Shown here: positions 22,534 to 31,950 of the stretch, one piece after another
Layout of the letters: every line of letters begins with the position of its first letter
Numbering within the stretch: the stretch's first letter is position 1
NCBI GenBank assembly: GCA_014529385.2
Contig: CM043960.1
Span: 37,460,781-37,524,780, forward strand
Source: Adiantum capillus-veneris
Taxonomy: Eukaryota; Streptophyta; Polypodiopsida; Polypodiales; Pteridaceae
Reading direction: 5' to 3'
DNA length: 64,000 bases
Position numbers and translations under genes: made by a program
The notes under the pieces: generated by a model
What the model was told of the DNA's origin: nothing
Seen by the model: only the letters and a program-made list of their open reading frames with translations
The model's database searches: none

Positions 22534-23322
22534 TGTTAGGAAATAAGACGTAGCTAAATAGATAATTGAGTAGATTCCTTAATGGAGAGAGACAGATTTA
22601 TATACACGAGATTATAGAGTAGAGAGAGAGAGAGTACACACGATATACGTGGTTCACCCAATGTGGGCTACGTCCACGGGAAAGCAGCCACTCAATGGCT
22701 TTAGTACTTCAAAACAAGAAGTAGTTTACAAAGGGATTATACCCTTAATGGAGCTCCCGCCTTGCTTCACTCTCACCACCTCACACTCACCTTGTTGCAT
22801 CAACTTCACACTATGAAATGTGTGTAGAAATGGTCTCCTTTTATAGGCCAAAAGGGCTGCCCTCTTTTATGAGAGACAGCCATGTGTAGCCGCCCTTGTG
22901 CGAATAAGTCCAAATCGGACCCTCCAATCCGCCCATGTGTGATCGCCCTTGATAAGACAAGTCCGCTTTTGAATTCGGCCACCGGCCATTGAATTCGGCC
23001 ACCGGCCATCGGCCATTGACTTCCGACCACCGGCCACCGGCCATTGACTACCGGCCAACCGGACGGTTGTTTTCCGACCACTTTCCGGCCGTTGTCCGGC
23101 CATAATATTCCGGCGAAAAAGAATATTCCGGTGAAAAAAAGTCTCGGGGGCCTCCGCCCCCGAGGCCTTTAAAGTTGCCCCTGATTCTTGTCCGTGAAAA
23201 TTTTGGTTTCCGGTGAGTGATTTTCCTTCACGCACGATGGCTTCTCCTCATAATGGGGGCCTTACAAATGTGCGCTTTTACCACAAAAAATTACAAGGGT
23301 AAATCAGGCTCCATACTTAACA
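22534..23322 (-). repeat. 3' LTR of copia C
   Basis: 789 bp. It contains a GA array, a GC-rich GGCCACCGGCCATTGA minisatellite (about 22972-23062) and a 9-bp-arm hairpin at 23143-23164 whose 4-bp loop is inverted relative to the other LTR. Confidence 0.94.
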
Positions 23323-23335
23323 ATCTCCCACTTGG
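23323..23335 (-). other. polypurine tract of copia C
   Basis: The minus strand reads CCAAGTGGGAGAT immediately before the LTR start TGTTAAG. Confidence 0.88.
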
Positions 23336-23382
23336 AGACTGATCTCCAAACCAAACCTGTGACTGCTTTCCATTCTGGCTTC

Positions 23383-24783
23383 TTATCCTTGAATGCCGAT
23401 TGAAGATGAGCAAAAGCTCAACTTCTCCTTGTTGACCACCTTTGTAAACATGTCTGCAGGATTTTCACTTATATGCACCTTTCCTAGCTTTAGTTGTCCC
23501 TCTTCCAAAAGAGTGCGTATGAAGTGATATCTCACTTCAATGTGCTTTGTCCTTGAATGAAAGGCTGAGTTCTTCGCAAGATGGATAGCGCTTTGGCTAT
23601 CACTATACAAGACACAATTGTCTTGTCTAAATCCAAGCTCTTCTAAGAATCTGTGAAGCCACAGAATTTCTTTGCTTGCCTCCGTCATTGCTACATACTC
23701 TACTTCCGTGGTAGAAAGTGAAACCACTTTCTGCAGCTTTGAAGCCCAGCTTACTGCTGTGCCTCCAACCGTGAACACATAGCCAGTAGTGCTCCTTCCA
23801 GTATCTTTGTCACCTGCCATATCTGCATCAGCATACCCTTCTAGAAAAATATCAGTTCCTCCAAAATACAAAGCATTTGTTGTTGTCCCTTTTAGATACC
23901 TAAGTATCCACTTCACAGCTTGCCAATGCTCTTTACCTGGGTTGTCCATGAACCTACTCACAACTCCCACTGCATGTGCAATGTCTGGCCTTGTCCAGAC
24001 CATAGCATACATTAGAGAACCTACCGCTGCAGCATATGGAACTTTACACATATAGGCTATCTCCTCTTGGGTCTTTGGACACATATCCTTCGTTAGTTTA
24101 AAATGACCAGCCAAAGGTGTAGAAACTGGTTTTGCATTTTGCATTGCAAACCTCTCTAGTACCTTCTTGATGTAATCTTCTTGAGATAGCTTTATTGTCT
24201 TCTTCGTCCTGTCCCTTGATATTTTCATACCAAGTATCCTCTTTGCAGCACCTAAATCTTTCATTGAAAAAGATTTGGACAGCTCCTCTTTTAGGTCTTT
24301 GATGTCCTGCATGTTAGCACTTGCAATCAACATGTCATCAACATACAACATTAGGATGATGAATTTCCCATCTCCCAAATTCTCCGTGTAGACGCAGTGA
24401 TCCGAGTTGCATCTTGTGAATCCATGATCCAACATCCATCGATCAAACTTCAAGTACCATTGTCTTGATGCTTGCTTTAAACCATACAAGCTCTTCTTTA
24501 ATCTGCAAACCATTTTCTCCTTACCTTTTACTTCATACCCCTTTGGTTGAAGCATGTAGATTTCCTCCTCTAAGTCACCGTGAGGGAATGCCGTATTTAC
24601 ATCCATTTGCTCGAGATTTAGATCATGAGCAGCCACAAGGCTTAAGACAAGTCTAATTGAGTTCATTTTTACAACAGGAGAAAATATTTCATTGAAGTCA
24701 ATACCTTTCTTTTGAGAAAAACCTTTTACCACAAGCCGTACCTTTTCTTCCCACCTTCTTCTTCCTTTAGCTTGTACACCCAT
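23383..24783 (-). CDS. pol: copia C RT and RNase H block
   Basis: About 466 open codons; the first dozen or so are out of frame readthrough and the true sequence starts near LVVKGFSQKKGIDF. RT motifs: QMDVNTAFPHGDL with the first Asp, SLYGLKQASRQWYLKF, LMLYVDDMLIAS with the paired Asp, and RPDIAHAVGVV. RNase H: GYADADMAGD, TTEVEYVA and YSDSQSAIHLA, then NPADMFTK. It ends naturally at 23383. The active-site residues are present. The block is cut off from the integrase by a frameshift near 24730. Confidence 0.93.
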   Translation of the reverse strand: MGVQAKGRRRWEEKVRLVVKGFSQKKGIDFNEIFSPVVKMNSIRLVLSLVAAHDLNLEQMDVNTAFPHGDLEEEIYMLQPKGYEVKGKEKMVCRLKKSLYGLKQASRQWYLKFDRWMLDHGFTRCNSDHCVYTENLGDGKFIILMLYVDDMLIASANMQDIKDLKEELSKSFSMKDLGAAKRILGMKISRDRTKKTIKLSQEDYIKKVLERFAMQNAKPVSTPLAGHFKLTKDMCPKTQEEIAYMCKVPYAAAVGSLMYAMVWTRPDIAHAVGVVSRFMDNPGKEHWQAVKWILRYLKGTTTNALYFGGTDIFLEGYADADMAGDKDTGRSTTGYVFTVGGTAVSWASKLQKVVSLSTTEVEYVAMTEASKEILWLHRFLEELGFRQDNCVLYSDSQSAIHLAKNSAFHSRTKHIEVRYHFIRTLLEEGQLKLGKVHISENPADMFTKVVNKEKLSFCSSSIGIQG

Positions 24784-25670
24784 TTGTTTTGAAGTGCCCG
24801 CTTACCTTTAGGCAACTCAACCAACTCCCATGTTTGGTTGCGATGTAGTGAGTCCATCTCCACTTGCATGCTCTTCGTCCATTCTTCTTTGGATTCATGT
24901 TGCATAGCTTCTTCATATGATTCCGGCTCTCCAGAATCTGAGATCAAGAGATGGTTGAAGGAAGGAACAAACCTTTCTGGAGGTCTACTTGCTCTTGTAG
25001 ATCTTCGGGGAATAGGTTGAGGCTCCTCATTTGGTTGACGTTGTTGCACATTGTCACCGTTTGCAGTCCTTGAGTCTTCACCGTCCTCAAGCTCCATGTA
25101 CTCATCACATGTTTCTTTTGTTTGTTTTCTATCCAAGTAATCTTTGTACATATTTTGTTCGTTAAAAATTACATCCCTACTCCTTAAGATTTTACCATCT
25201 TCAAGATTCCATAGGTGATACCCAAAGTCTCCTTCTCCATAGCCAATGAATAAACACTTTTTAGACTTTGCATCTAACTTTGATCTTAGGCTTCTATCTA
25301 TGTGCATGAAAGCCTCACACCCAAACACTTTGAGAAATGCATAATTCACCGGTTTACCTGTCCATGCCTCTTCTAGAACTCCCCCATCCAATGCCGTTGA
25401 GGGTGACCGATTGATTAAGTACACAGACGTACTTACAGCTTCCACCCAAAACTCAAGCGGTAGGCCTGCATGTAGCCGCATGCTTCGTGCTCGTTCCATG
25501 ATTGTCCTGTTCATCCTTTCCGAAATCCCATTTTGTTGAGGTGTCCTTGGGGTTGTCCTTTGCCTCCGAATGCCATTGCTAGCACAAAAGCTTTCAAAAG
25601 CTTGGCTGCAATATTCGCCTCCATTGTCGGATCTGAGGCATTTAACCTTGGTACCTGTTTCATTCTCCAC
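24726..25670 (-). CDS. pol: copia C integrase C-terminal half and RT start
   Basis: Open in the same frame as the protease block, beginning just after TAG 25718-25716. Integrase residues are D in LRSDNGGEY and E in NGISERMNR. The copia C-terminal region FLKVFGCEAF and KKCLFIGYG follows, then an acidic linker, then RT entry EEWTKSMQVEMDSL and KWVYKLKEEE. The frame is lost near 24730. The catalytic Glu missing in element D is present here. Confidence 0.92.
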   Translation of the reverse strand: MENETGTKVKCLRSDNGGEYCSQAFESFCASNGIRRQRTTPRTPQQNGISERMNRTIMERARSMRLHAGLPLEFWVEAVSTSVYLINRSPSTALDGGVLEEAWTGKPVNYAFLKVFGCEAFMHIDRSLRSKLDAKSKKCLFIGYGEGDFGYHLWNLEDGKILRSRDVIFNEQNMYKDYLDRKQTKETCDEYMELEDGEDSRTANGDNVQQRQPNEEPQPIPRRSTRASRPPERFVPSFNHLLISDSGEPESYEEAMQHESKEEWTKSMQVEMDSLHRNQTWELVELPKGKRALQNKWVYKLKEEEGGKKRYGLW

Positions 25671-25715
25671 AAAGGCTTTCCACCTTTGAAATATGGAAAA
25701 TACATCGGATTTATT

Positions 25716-26456
25716 CTATATGACATAAACCCATGTTTTTCTAGTCGCATCGTCTATGAATGTTACATAGTACAATGAGCCACCAAGTGATGGTGTACTT
25801 GCAGGACCCCAAACATCAGAATGAACCAACTCAAGTTTTTTATTTTTTCTTTCATTTCCTGATTTTTGAAATTTTACCCTCCTTTGTTTACCATAAACAC
25901 AATCTTCACAGAACTCTAAGTCCACTTCTTTCAAACCTGATAGAAGCTTCTTTGTTTGAAGGATTTGCATTCCTTTGGCACTCATATGCCCAAGTCGGTA
26001 GTGCCACACGGCACTCTCAACTTCTGTAGTTGCTGCACAAGCTGAAGGTTGCGTGCTAACAGTACACAAGTAAAGTGTACCAACTTTTTCACCCTTGGCA
26101 ACCACCAAAGATCCCTTTGAGATCTTCCACCGTTTGTTTCCGAATGCAATGTTGTGACCTTCATCGTCCAATTGTCCTGTAGAGATCAATTTTTTGCGAA
26201 GAGAAGGAACATGCCTAACATCTTTAAGCTTCCATTCATTTCCGTTAGCAGTTTTGACAGAAACTGTACCTTTGCCGACAATCTCACAAGCTTCATCATC
26301 TCCCAAGTATACATACCCAAAATTACCTTTGGTGTAGTCTTGGAAATGTTGCTTGTGTGGTGTCGCATGGAATGAAGCCCCGGAATCTACTATCCAGGAA
26401 TTAGACACATTGTCTAATGAGAGAATTAGAGCATCTTGCTCTACTTTACCTGCCAC
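25716..26456 (-). CDS. pol: copia C protease and integrase N-terminal half
   Basis: 246 codons between two in-frame TAG stops (26468-26466 and 25718-25716). The protease active site is SWIVDSGASFHAT. The GAG-pre-integrase zinc region is VWHYRLGHMSAKGM with FCEDCVYGKQ. The first integrase Asp is in LVHSDVWGPAST, followed by YYVTFIDDATRKTWVY. Both stops are single-base changes in otherwise collinear sequence. Confidence 0.92.
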   Translation of the reverse strand: MAGKVEQDALILSLDNVSNSWIVDSGASFHATPHKQHFQDYTKGNFGYVYLGDDEACEIVGKGTVSVKTANGNEWKLKDVRHVPSLRKKLISTGQLDDEGHNIAFGNKRWKISKGSLVVAKGEKVGTLYLCTVSTQPSACAATTEVESAVWHYRLGHMSAKGMQILQTKKLLSGLKEVDLEFCEDCVYGKQRRVKFQKSGNERKNKKLELVHSDVWGPASTPSLGGSLYYVTFIDDATRKTWVYVI

Positions 26457-26465
26457 ATTGGCCTC

Positions 26466-27255
26466 CTATGTTGGCTTGTTGTCTTGAGACTCTGTCTCCT
26501 TCTTCTTCTTGGACCAACAATCCTTCTTGACGTGGCCCTTCTTGCCGCAGTTCCAACATTCAAGAACTGACTTTGTGCGTGACTTGCTCCGCCTTGAGCG
26601 ATCACGACCCTTTTGGTTTGAACCTCTCCTTAAGCCTTCCTCTTGTTTCCACTGATAGTGCAGCACTTGATGATTCTCCTGTGCTTCTCCTTCGCATTTC
26701 CTCGCTTAGGAGAACACCCACAACATCATCAAACTTAAGAGTATTTGTGCCAGAGATAGAATTACTTAAAGCCATCACAAGGCTGTCCCAACTATCCGGT
26801 AGAGATGATAGTATAAGGAGAGCTCGCACTTCGTCATCGAAATTGATTTTCACTGATCGAAGTTGACTTATGTTTGTGTTAAAGTCATTTAGGTGTTCTG
26901 CAACTGAACCATTCTCTGCCATCTTTAGATTGAACAAGCGCTTCATAAGAAATACCTTATTGGATGCCGATGGTTTCTCGTAGAAGTCGTCAAGTGACTT
27001 CATCAAGTCCTCCGTGGTCTTCATCTCCGAAACATTGAAGGCCACCGTTGACGCTAAGCTTAACCGGATTGTTCCCAGTGCCTTTCGATCAAGGAAAATC
27101 CATGCTTCATCTGCCATTGTTGCGGGCTTCTTCGCAAGACCGCCTAGTGGCAAATAGAGGTCCTTCTGGTAGAGATAGTCTTCAATCTGCATCTTCCAAT
27201 GTTGGTAGTTTTTGCCGTTGAACTTCTCAATCTTGAGCTTCCCTTCCGCCGCCAT
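26466..27255 (-). pseudogene. gag: copia C Gag, one frameshift
   Basis: The ATG at 27255-27253 starts MAAEGKLKIEKFNGKNYQHW. UBN2/copia Gag features follow: LDDFYEKPSASNKVFLMKRL, HLNDFN and LLILSSLPDSWDSL. A frameshift near 26604 joins to a second frame with a Ser/Arg-rich basic stretch and the zinc knuckle CWNCGKKGHVKKDC, ended by TAG 26468-26466. Only about 60 bp separate the PBS from the start, a normal short copia leader. Confidence 0.92.
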
Positions 27256-27314
27256 AACTCCCACTCAATTCAAGGAATCCTTTCCTTGAGATAATTTAGC
27301 TACGAGGAAACCTT

Positions 27315-27326
27315 GCTCTGATACCA
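27315..27326 (-). other. primer-binding site of copia C
   Basis: The minus strand reads TGGTATCAGAGC, a perfect Met-tRNA match, two bases from the LTR at 27329. Confidence 0.92.
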
Positions 27327-27328
27327 GT

Positions 27329-27412
27329 TGTTAGGAAATAAGACGTAGCTAAATAGATAATTGAGTAGATTACTTAATGGAGAGAGATAGATTTATATAC
27401 ACGAGATTATAG

Positions 27413-27447
<35 letters not shown>

Positions 27448-28112
27448 CACGATATACGTGGTTCACCCAATGTGGGCTACGTCCACGGGAAAGCAGCCAC
27501 TCAATGGCTTTAGTACTTCAAAACAAGAAGTAGTTTACAAAGGGATTATACCCTTAATGGAGCTCCTGCCTTGCTTCACTCTCACCACCTCACACTCACC
27601 TTGTTGCATCAACTTCACACTATGAAATGTGTGTAGAAATGGCCTCCTTTTATAGGCCAAAAGGGCTGCCCTCTTTTATGAGAGACAGCCATGTGTAGCC
27701 GCCCTTGTGCGAATAAGTCCAAATCGGACCCTCCAATCCGCCCATGTGTGGCCGCCCTTGAGAAGACAAGTCCGCTTTTGAATTCGGCCACCGGCCACCG
27801 GCCATTGACTTTCGACCACCGGCCATCGGCCATTGACTACCGGCCAACCGACCGGTTGTTTTCCGACCACTTTCCGGCCGCTGTCCGGCCATAATATTCC
27901 GGCGAAAAAGAATATTCCGGCGGAAAAAAAGTCTCGGGGGCGGAGGCCCCCGAGGCCTTTAAAGTTGCCCCTGATTCTTGTCCGTGAAAATTTTGGTTTC
28001 CGGTGAGTGATTTTCCTTCACGCACGATGGCTTCTCCTCATAATGGGGGCCTTACAAATGTGCGCTTTTACCACAGAAAATTACAAGGGTAAATCAGGCT
28101 CCATACTTAACA
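27329..28112 (-). repeat. 5' LTR of copia C
   Basis: 784 bp, paired with 22534-23322. The GA array is longer and the GC-rich minisatellite shorter than in the 3' LTR. The hairpin loop at 27952-27955 is GGAG instead of CTCC. Confidence 0.94.
27647..27654 (-). promoter_or_regulatory. TATA box in 5' LTR of C
   Basis: The minus strand reads TATAAAAG, framed by GGCC on both sides. It lies about 460 bp inside the LTR in the sense of transcription and is conserved at 22848-22855 in the other LTR. Confidence 0.65.
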
Positions 28113-30024
28113 TTGGCAGATGTGCATTAGACAACATACTTCTGACCTTCTCTTGTATGGTCCTATTCATCCTCTCAGCAACACCATTTTGAGGAGGATT
28201 GTAAGGAGCAGTAAGTTCACGTTTTATACCTTTTGACTCACAAAAGTCCTGAAAGGCCTTTGAAACATACTCTCCACCATTGTCAGTGCGTAAGCATTTA
28301 AGCTTCTTGCCACTCTGATTCTCCACAAGTGTCACAAACGTTTTGAAAACACTAAACGCTTCATCCTTGTGCTTGAGAAAGTAAACCCATACTTTTCTCG
28401 AGTAATCATCTATAAATGTCATAAAGTAAGAAGCTCCCCCTAGAGATAGGTTAGGCATAGGTCCACACAAATCACTATGAACAAGTGCCAACTGTGTATC
28501 TCTTCTACTGCTTCTATGCTTATGTGGCTGCTGTGTTTGCTTACCATACAGACAATGTTCACAGAATTCAAAATCATTAAATGAAAAGCCAGGTAAATAA
28601 CTAGAACGAGACAAGATTTCCATTCCCTTCTTGGACATATGTCCTAACCGGCTATGCCACAAAGAAACGTTCAGCTGCTCAGTTACATTGATTACATTTT
28701 TAGAGACATTTGATACATAAATCATGTAAAGTCCTCCAGACTTTACTCCATGTGCTACTGTCATAGAACCCTTGGATATCTTCCACATGTTCTGTCCAAA
28801 AATGGTGACGTAGCCAGCATCATCAAGTAAACCTGTGACGTAGTCAGCATCATCAAGTAAACCTGTGCTGATCAAGCTCTTTGTAATTGCGGGAACATGT
28901 CTCACATTCTTCAGCGTGAAAGAAGAGCCATTCTGAAACTTCAATTGAACATCTCCAACACCTAAGATCTCACATGTCTGCCCATTGCCTAGCCGAACAT
29001 GATCTTTAGTGGTCACATAAGAAGTAAACCACTCCTTGTTTGGAGACGCATGAAGTGATGCCCCTGAGTCTATAATCCAATCACTCAGTGCATTTCCATC
29101 AGATGCTGTAAGAAGAGCTGAGTCCATTGTATTCTTCAAGAAGTAGATGTCTCCTGACACTAGACTGTCATCCTCTGCAACAGTGTTTGTCACATTTATT
29201 TCTTGAATCTTCACTGAGGACTTGTTCTTCTCACCATGGTCTTCATCTTTCTCTTTGCCTTTTTCTGCTTTCCATTCTCTGCAGTCTCTTTTCATGTGAC
29301 CCTTCTTGCCACAATGGTAGCATTCTATGTCACTCTTGCCTTTAACACTGCGAGACTTGCTACGAGACTGATTCCTCTTTCCACCTTTGTACTTTTCTTT
29401 GGTCCTTCCCCTGACAACTAAGGCTGTTCCTTTGCCTTTGTCCATTGTCTTTCTATTGGTTTCTTCAGTAAGCAGACTTCCTTCTACACCTGCTATGTTC
29501 AAACCATCTGGAGGTGCAGAATTACTCAAAGCTGTGCGAAAAGTGTCCCAACTTTCCGGCAATGTGATCAACAGGAACATATCTCTAACAGGTTCATCAA
29601 ACTTGACACCTTGAGCTGACAACTGACTATAGATTGTGTTGAATTCATTCAGATGATTGGGCATAGGTGTCCCTTCTTTCATCTTCAAGTCAACAAGCTT
29701 CTTAAGCCAGTATACCTGTGAAGCTGCACTCTGCTTCTCATAAAGATCACTCAGCTTTAACCATGCTTGATAAGCCGACATCTCGTCTGCTACATTGAAG
29801 TAAACGCTTTCTGCCAAAGTCAGCATAATGGTAGAAAGTGCCAATTCATCCATTTCGTTCCATTCATCTTCGTCCATATCTTCTGGTTTTATCCCCTTGA
29901 GCTTTATAGGTTTTATCTGCTTCTTTTGTACCAACACGTGCCAAATCTGCTTCTTCCACAATGGGAAATTGGTTCCATCCAGCTTCTTGATATTGTAAAG
30001 AGCAGTGTCCTGTGATCCAGCCAT
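28081..30024 (-). CDS. gag-pol: copia B Gag, protease and integrase N-terminal part
   Basis: A single open frame from ATG 30024-30022 to the C insertion at 28113; codons below 28113 belong to the LTR of C. Gag has LDGTNFPLWKKQI (15-27), LKMKEGTPMPNHLNEFNTIY, LLITLPESWDTF and the zinc knuckle C235-X2-C238-X4-H243-X4-C248. The protease has D319-S320-G321. The integrase zinc region is SLWHSRLGHMSKKG with FCEHCLYGK. The core has D in LVHSDLCGPMP and LRTDNGGEY and E in NGVAERMNR, all catalytic residues present. A 30-bp tandem duplication repeats TGLLDDADYV at about residues 387-406. This is the best-preserved Gag-protease-integrase block in the window. Confidence 0.95.
   Translation of the reverse strand: MAGSQDTALYNIKKLDGTNFPLWKKQIWHVLVQKKQIKPIKLKGIKPEDMDEDEWNEMDELALSTIMLTLAESVYFNVADEMSAYQAWLKLSDLYEKQSAASQVYWLKKLVDLKMKEGTPMPNHLNEFNTIYSQLSAQGVKFDEPVRDMFLLITLPESWDTFRTALSNSAPPDGLNIAGVEGSLLTEETNRKTMDKGKGTALVVRGRTKEKYKGGKRNQSRSKSRSVKGKSDIECYHCGKKGHMKRDCREWKAEKGKEKDEDHGEKNKSSVKIQEINVTNTVAEDDSLVSGDIYFLKNTMDSALLTASDGNALSDWIIDSGASLHASPNKEWFTSYVTTKDHVRLGNGQTCEILGVGDVQLKFQNGSSFTLKNVRHVPAITKSLISTGLLDDADYVTGLLDDAGYVTIFGQNMWKISKGSMTVAHGVKSGGLYMIYVSNVSKNVINVTEQLNVSLWHSRLGHMSKKGMEILSRSSYLPGFSFNDFEFCEHCLYGKQTQQPHKHRSSRRDTQLALVHSDLCGPMPNLSLGGASYFMTFIDDYSRKVWVYFLKHKDEAFSVFKTFVTLVENQSGKKLKCLRTDNGGEYVSKAFQDFCESKGIKRELTAPYNPPQNGVAERMNRTIQEKVRSMLSNAHLPMLSMEPDLPL
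28805..28864 (-). repeat. 30-bp tandem duplication in copia B polyprotein
   Basis: Two 30-bp units (28805-28834 and 28835-28864) differ by one base. They add ten residues downstream of the protease and keep the frame open. Confidence 0.93.
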
Positions 30025-31021
30025 AGCTACGCTTCACAGTGGTTTACTTTCCTGGGAAAAATTCGGCAGAGTTTCCCCTGTAAACTGACCTCTGAACCAA
30101 TATCAACCTGTCAAATGAACCAAGAAAGCTTCAGATTCTGCATAAATTTCGGTAGAGTCTCCTTTGTAAAATGGCTCTGGTGTACTCAAAAACAGACCAA
30201 AAAACAGCTCAAAAAACATTGTCTCTTTGACACTGTAAGCTGTGGGTAAACTTGTCCTGCACCTGTACTGTCTCTAATTGTCCTGTCATGTCCTATAAGC
30301 ATAGACTGCGACAATGCCTCAACGGCAGTAAAGCAAAGATGCAATCCCAACTGTCTAACTCACAGTCAATACATCCTAGCTGCCTATCTAAGGGTGCTCG
30401 AGGGATCGCTCCAAGACCTGTATCACCGAAAGGATCTCAACATTCGAGAATCCCCCAGCTCAATAAAACCTCACTCGACCCTCAACAAAGGCTGCAGTAA
30501 ATCTGACAGTACATAGACTTCCCACAAAGTCATACATCCACAAATTTCCCACTGTATGTTGTAACCGCTGTGGCAGTTGTTTGCTGCGTGACTCACAGTG
30601 AGCAAACCCTCAACAGACATACATCATCTCTGACAATACATCCCATGTGGAAGTACCTGCAATGTCATGATGAAATCTGGAATATCAAGCAGCAAACACA
30701 AGCTACCTGATGAACTAGTGGATGTCGCCTACAGTCTGTGTGTAGATGCGCCCGTGTCGTATGTGAGACGCCTCCAAGAACTGTGAGCCATCCTTCGATG
30801 TGTAGACAGCCACAAATCAACACTCTGGGAGTGTCGATATCCTCAGCACCTGCAGTCGTAGGCCGAAAACCCCAAATTTGCAGAGTCGGATCTGCACCCG
30901 CCGAGACCACGTAGTCGAAAATGGCCTGCGCAGACCTTTGTCGAAGCCGAACGGTGGCCGAGATGACCTCAGAATGAAATTCTGAGAACACCTAGCAATG
31001 CTGCCCCGAGCCTCGATCTGA
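30025..31021 (-). other. long 5' leader of copia B
   Basis: About 1 kb lies between the PBS and the Gag ATG, against about 60 bp in C. It contains a minus-strand open stretch 30991-30665 (about 108 codons, GTG first codon, sequence such as GADPTLQIWGF). I do not recognise it and cannot tell it from chance. Confidence 0.5.
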
Positions 31022-31033
31022 GCTCTGATACCA
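31022..31033 (-). other. primer-binding site of copia B
   Basis: The minus strand reads TGGTATCAGAGC, a perfect match, two bases from the LTR at 31036. Confidence 0.92.
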
Positions 31034-31035
31034 GT

Positions 31036-31227
31036 TGAAGGAGTACGAGCGGAAGTGCGACGTGAGAGAGAGTGCGAGAAGAAGAGAACGACGATATGGT
31101 GAACTCGCTCTACTGTAATGTATAGAGCATAGTGAGTTCTTATTAGGTTTTAACAAAAGAATATGTGTACATACCTAGCGGCCCGCCCACTTACCTGGGC
31201 GACCACATTGGGCTTTATACCCCAACA
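31036..31227 (-). repeat. 5' LTR of copia B
   Basis: 192 bp, pairs with 20150-20341. On the sense strand it begins TGTTGGGGTATAAAGCCC, so a TATA box lies only eight bases inside the element. Confidence 0.94.
31213..31219 (-). promoter_or_regulatory. TATA box at extreme edge of copia B LTR
   Basis: TATAAAG on the minus strand at bases 9-15 of the LTR. If used, U3 would be only about 40 bp and most control elements would lie downstream or in flanking DNA. Confidence 0.5.
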
Positions 31228-31817
31228 GGAAGCAAGTTCAATCATTTTCCTAGATCACTTGAAGATGCAGAATTACCGCAGGCATGTGTGATAGAAATCC
31301 TTTTTCCTAATGGCCTAATGACGGTTTAATTTTTCAGCCTTAATCACATTTTAATGTGGGATAAGATTGGGTCTAATTTAATTACAATACTATTGAATGA
31401 TAAGAGAGTGAATTCCATCAAATCTATATTATTACTAACTGACAATTTATTAACTAAGCTGCCTAGAGAGATAATCTTTTCTAATCATGTATTAAACCTT
31501 GATTAAGGATGATGAATGGCTGCATAATTTATCTAATTGAATGATGATTATGTAATGGAGTATAGCTATGTAAACTTAGAGAGCAGCTATTGGGAATTAT
31601 AGCTACAAGTAGGCATAATAGACGAAGAATATGAGAGAGTAATGATGAGAATAAAGAAGAGCCGTAATTTAACCATAATTATCGTGATTAGGGGCTGAGA
31701 ATCCTCTGATTTTTCTGATCCAATGAATCCTCAAGATGAGAATTTCGGCAGCACCTCTCTCCTTGCTTCTCCTTCAAAAACTGTGTGTGTACCGGCAGCA
31801 CCTCCCCAAGGTGTGTG

Positions 31818-31857
<40 letters not shown>

Positions 31858-31863
31858 CTGGGT

Positions 31864-31936
<73 letters not shown>

Positions 31937-31937
31937 C
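31818..31937. repeat. compound GT/GA microsatellite in LTR of A
   Basis: GT runs split by ATACTGGGTGG, then GA. Longer than the equivalent 12868-12920 in the other LTR, so it expanded or shrank after insertion. Confidence 0.9.
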
Positions 31938-31941
31938 ACAC

Positions 31942-31950
31942 CTTTAAATA
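31942..31950 (-). promoter_or_regulatory. TATA-like box in 5' LTR of A
   Basis: The minus strand reads TATTTAAAG. The CT/CA microsatellite begins about 10 bp downstream, where a plant Y-patch and the start site would fall. Confidence 0.5.

Larger units (their letters stand above)
22534..28112 (-). mobile_element. Ty1/copia retrotransposon C nested in integrase frame of B
   Basis: LTRs at 22534-23322 (789 bp) and 27329-28112 (784 bp) start TGTTAGG and end CTTAACA on the plus strand. TTGG flanks both ends (22530-22533 and 28113-28116). Removing the element and one TTGG rejoins the B frame exactly, confirming the boundaries. The PBS lies at 27315-27326 and the polypurine tract at 23323. One Gag-Pol frame is broken by a frameshift near 26604, TAG at 26468-26466, TAG at 25718-25716 and a frameshift near 24730. 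Being innermost, it is the youngest of the three nested elements. Confidence 0.95.
20150..31227 (-). mobile_element. Ty1/copia retrotransposon B nested in 5' LTR of A
   Basis: 192-bp LTRs at 20150-20341 and 31036-31227 start TGAAGG and end CCAACA on the plus strand, with five mismatches that I count. Flanking 5-mers are GTAAG (20145-20149) and GGAAG (31228-31232). The uninterrupted LTR of A has GTAAG there, so this is a target duplication with one change. PBS and polypurine tract place the element on the minus strand. It encodes one Gag-Pol polyprotein split by copia C. Lesions seen: TAA at 22413-22411, TAA near 20538 and the C insertion. Confidence 0.95.

Noticed and set aside
22806-23235. 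Gly/Arg/Trp-rich minus-strand ORFs in the LTRs of copia C (also 27615-28025)
   Set aside because: They come from the GC-rich minisatellite in the LTR and lie upstream of or across the TATA box; no protein motif.
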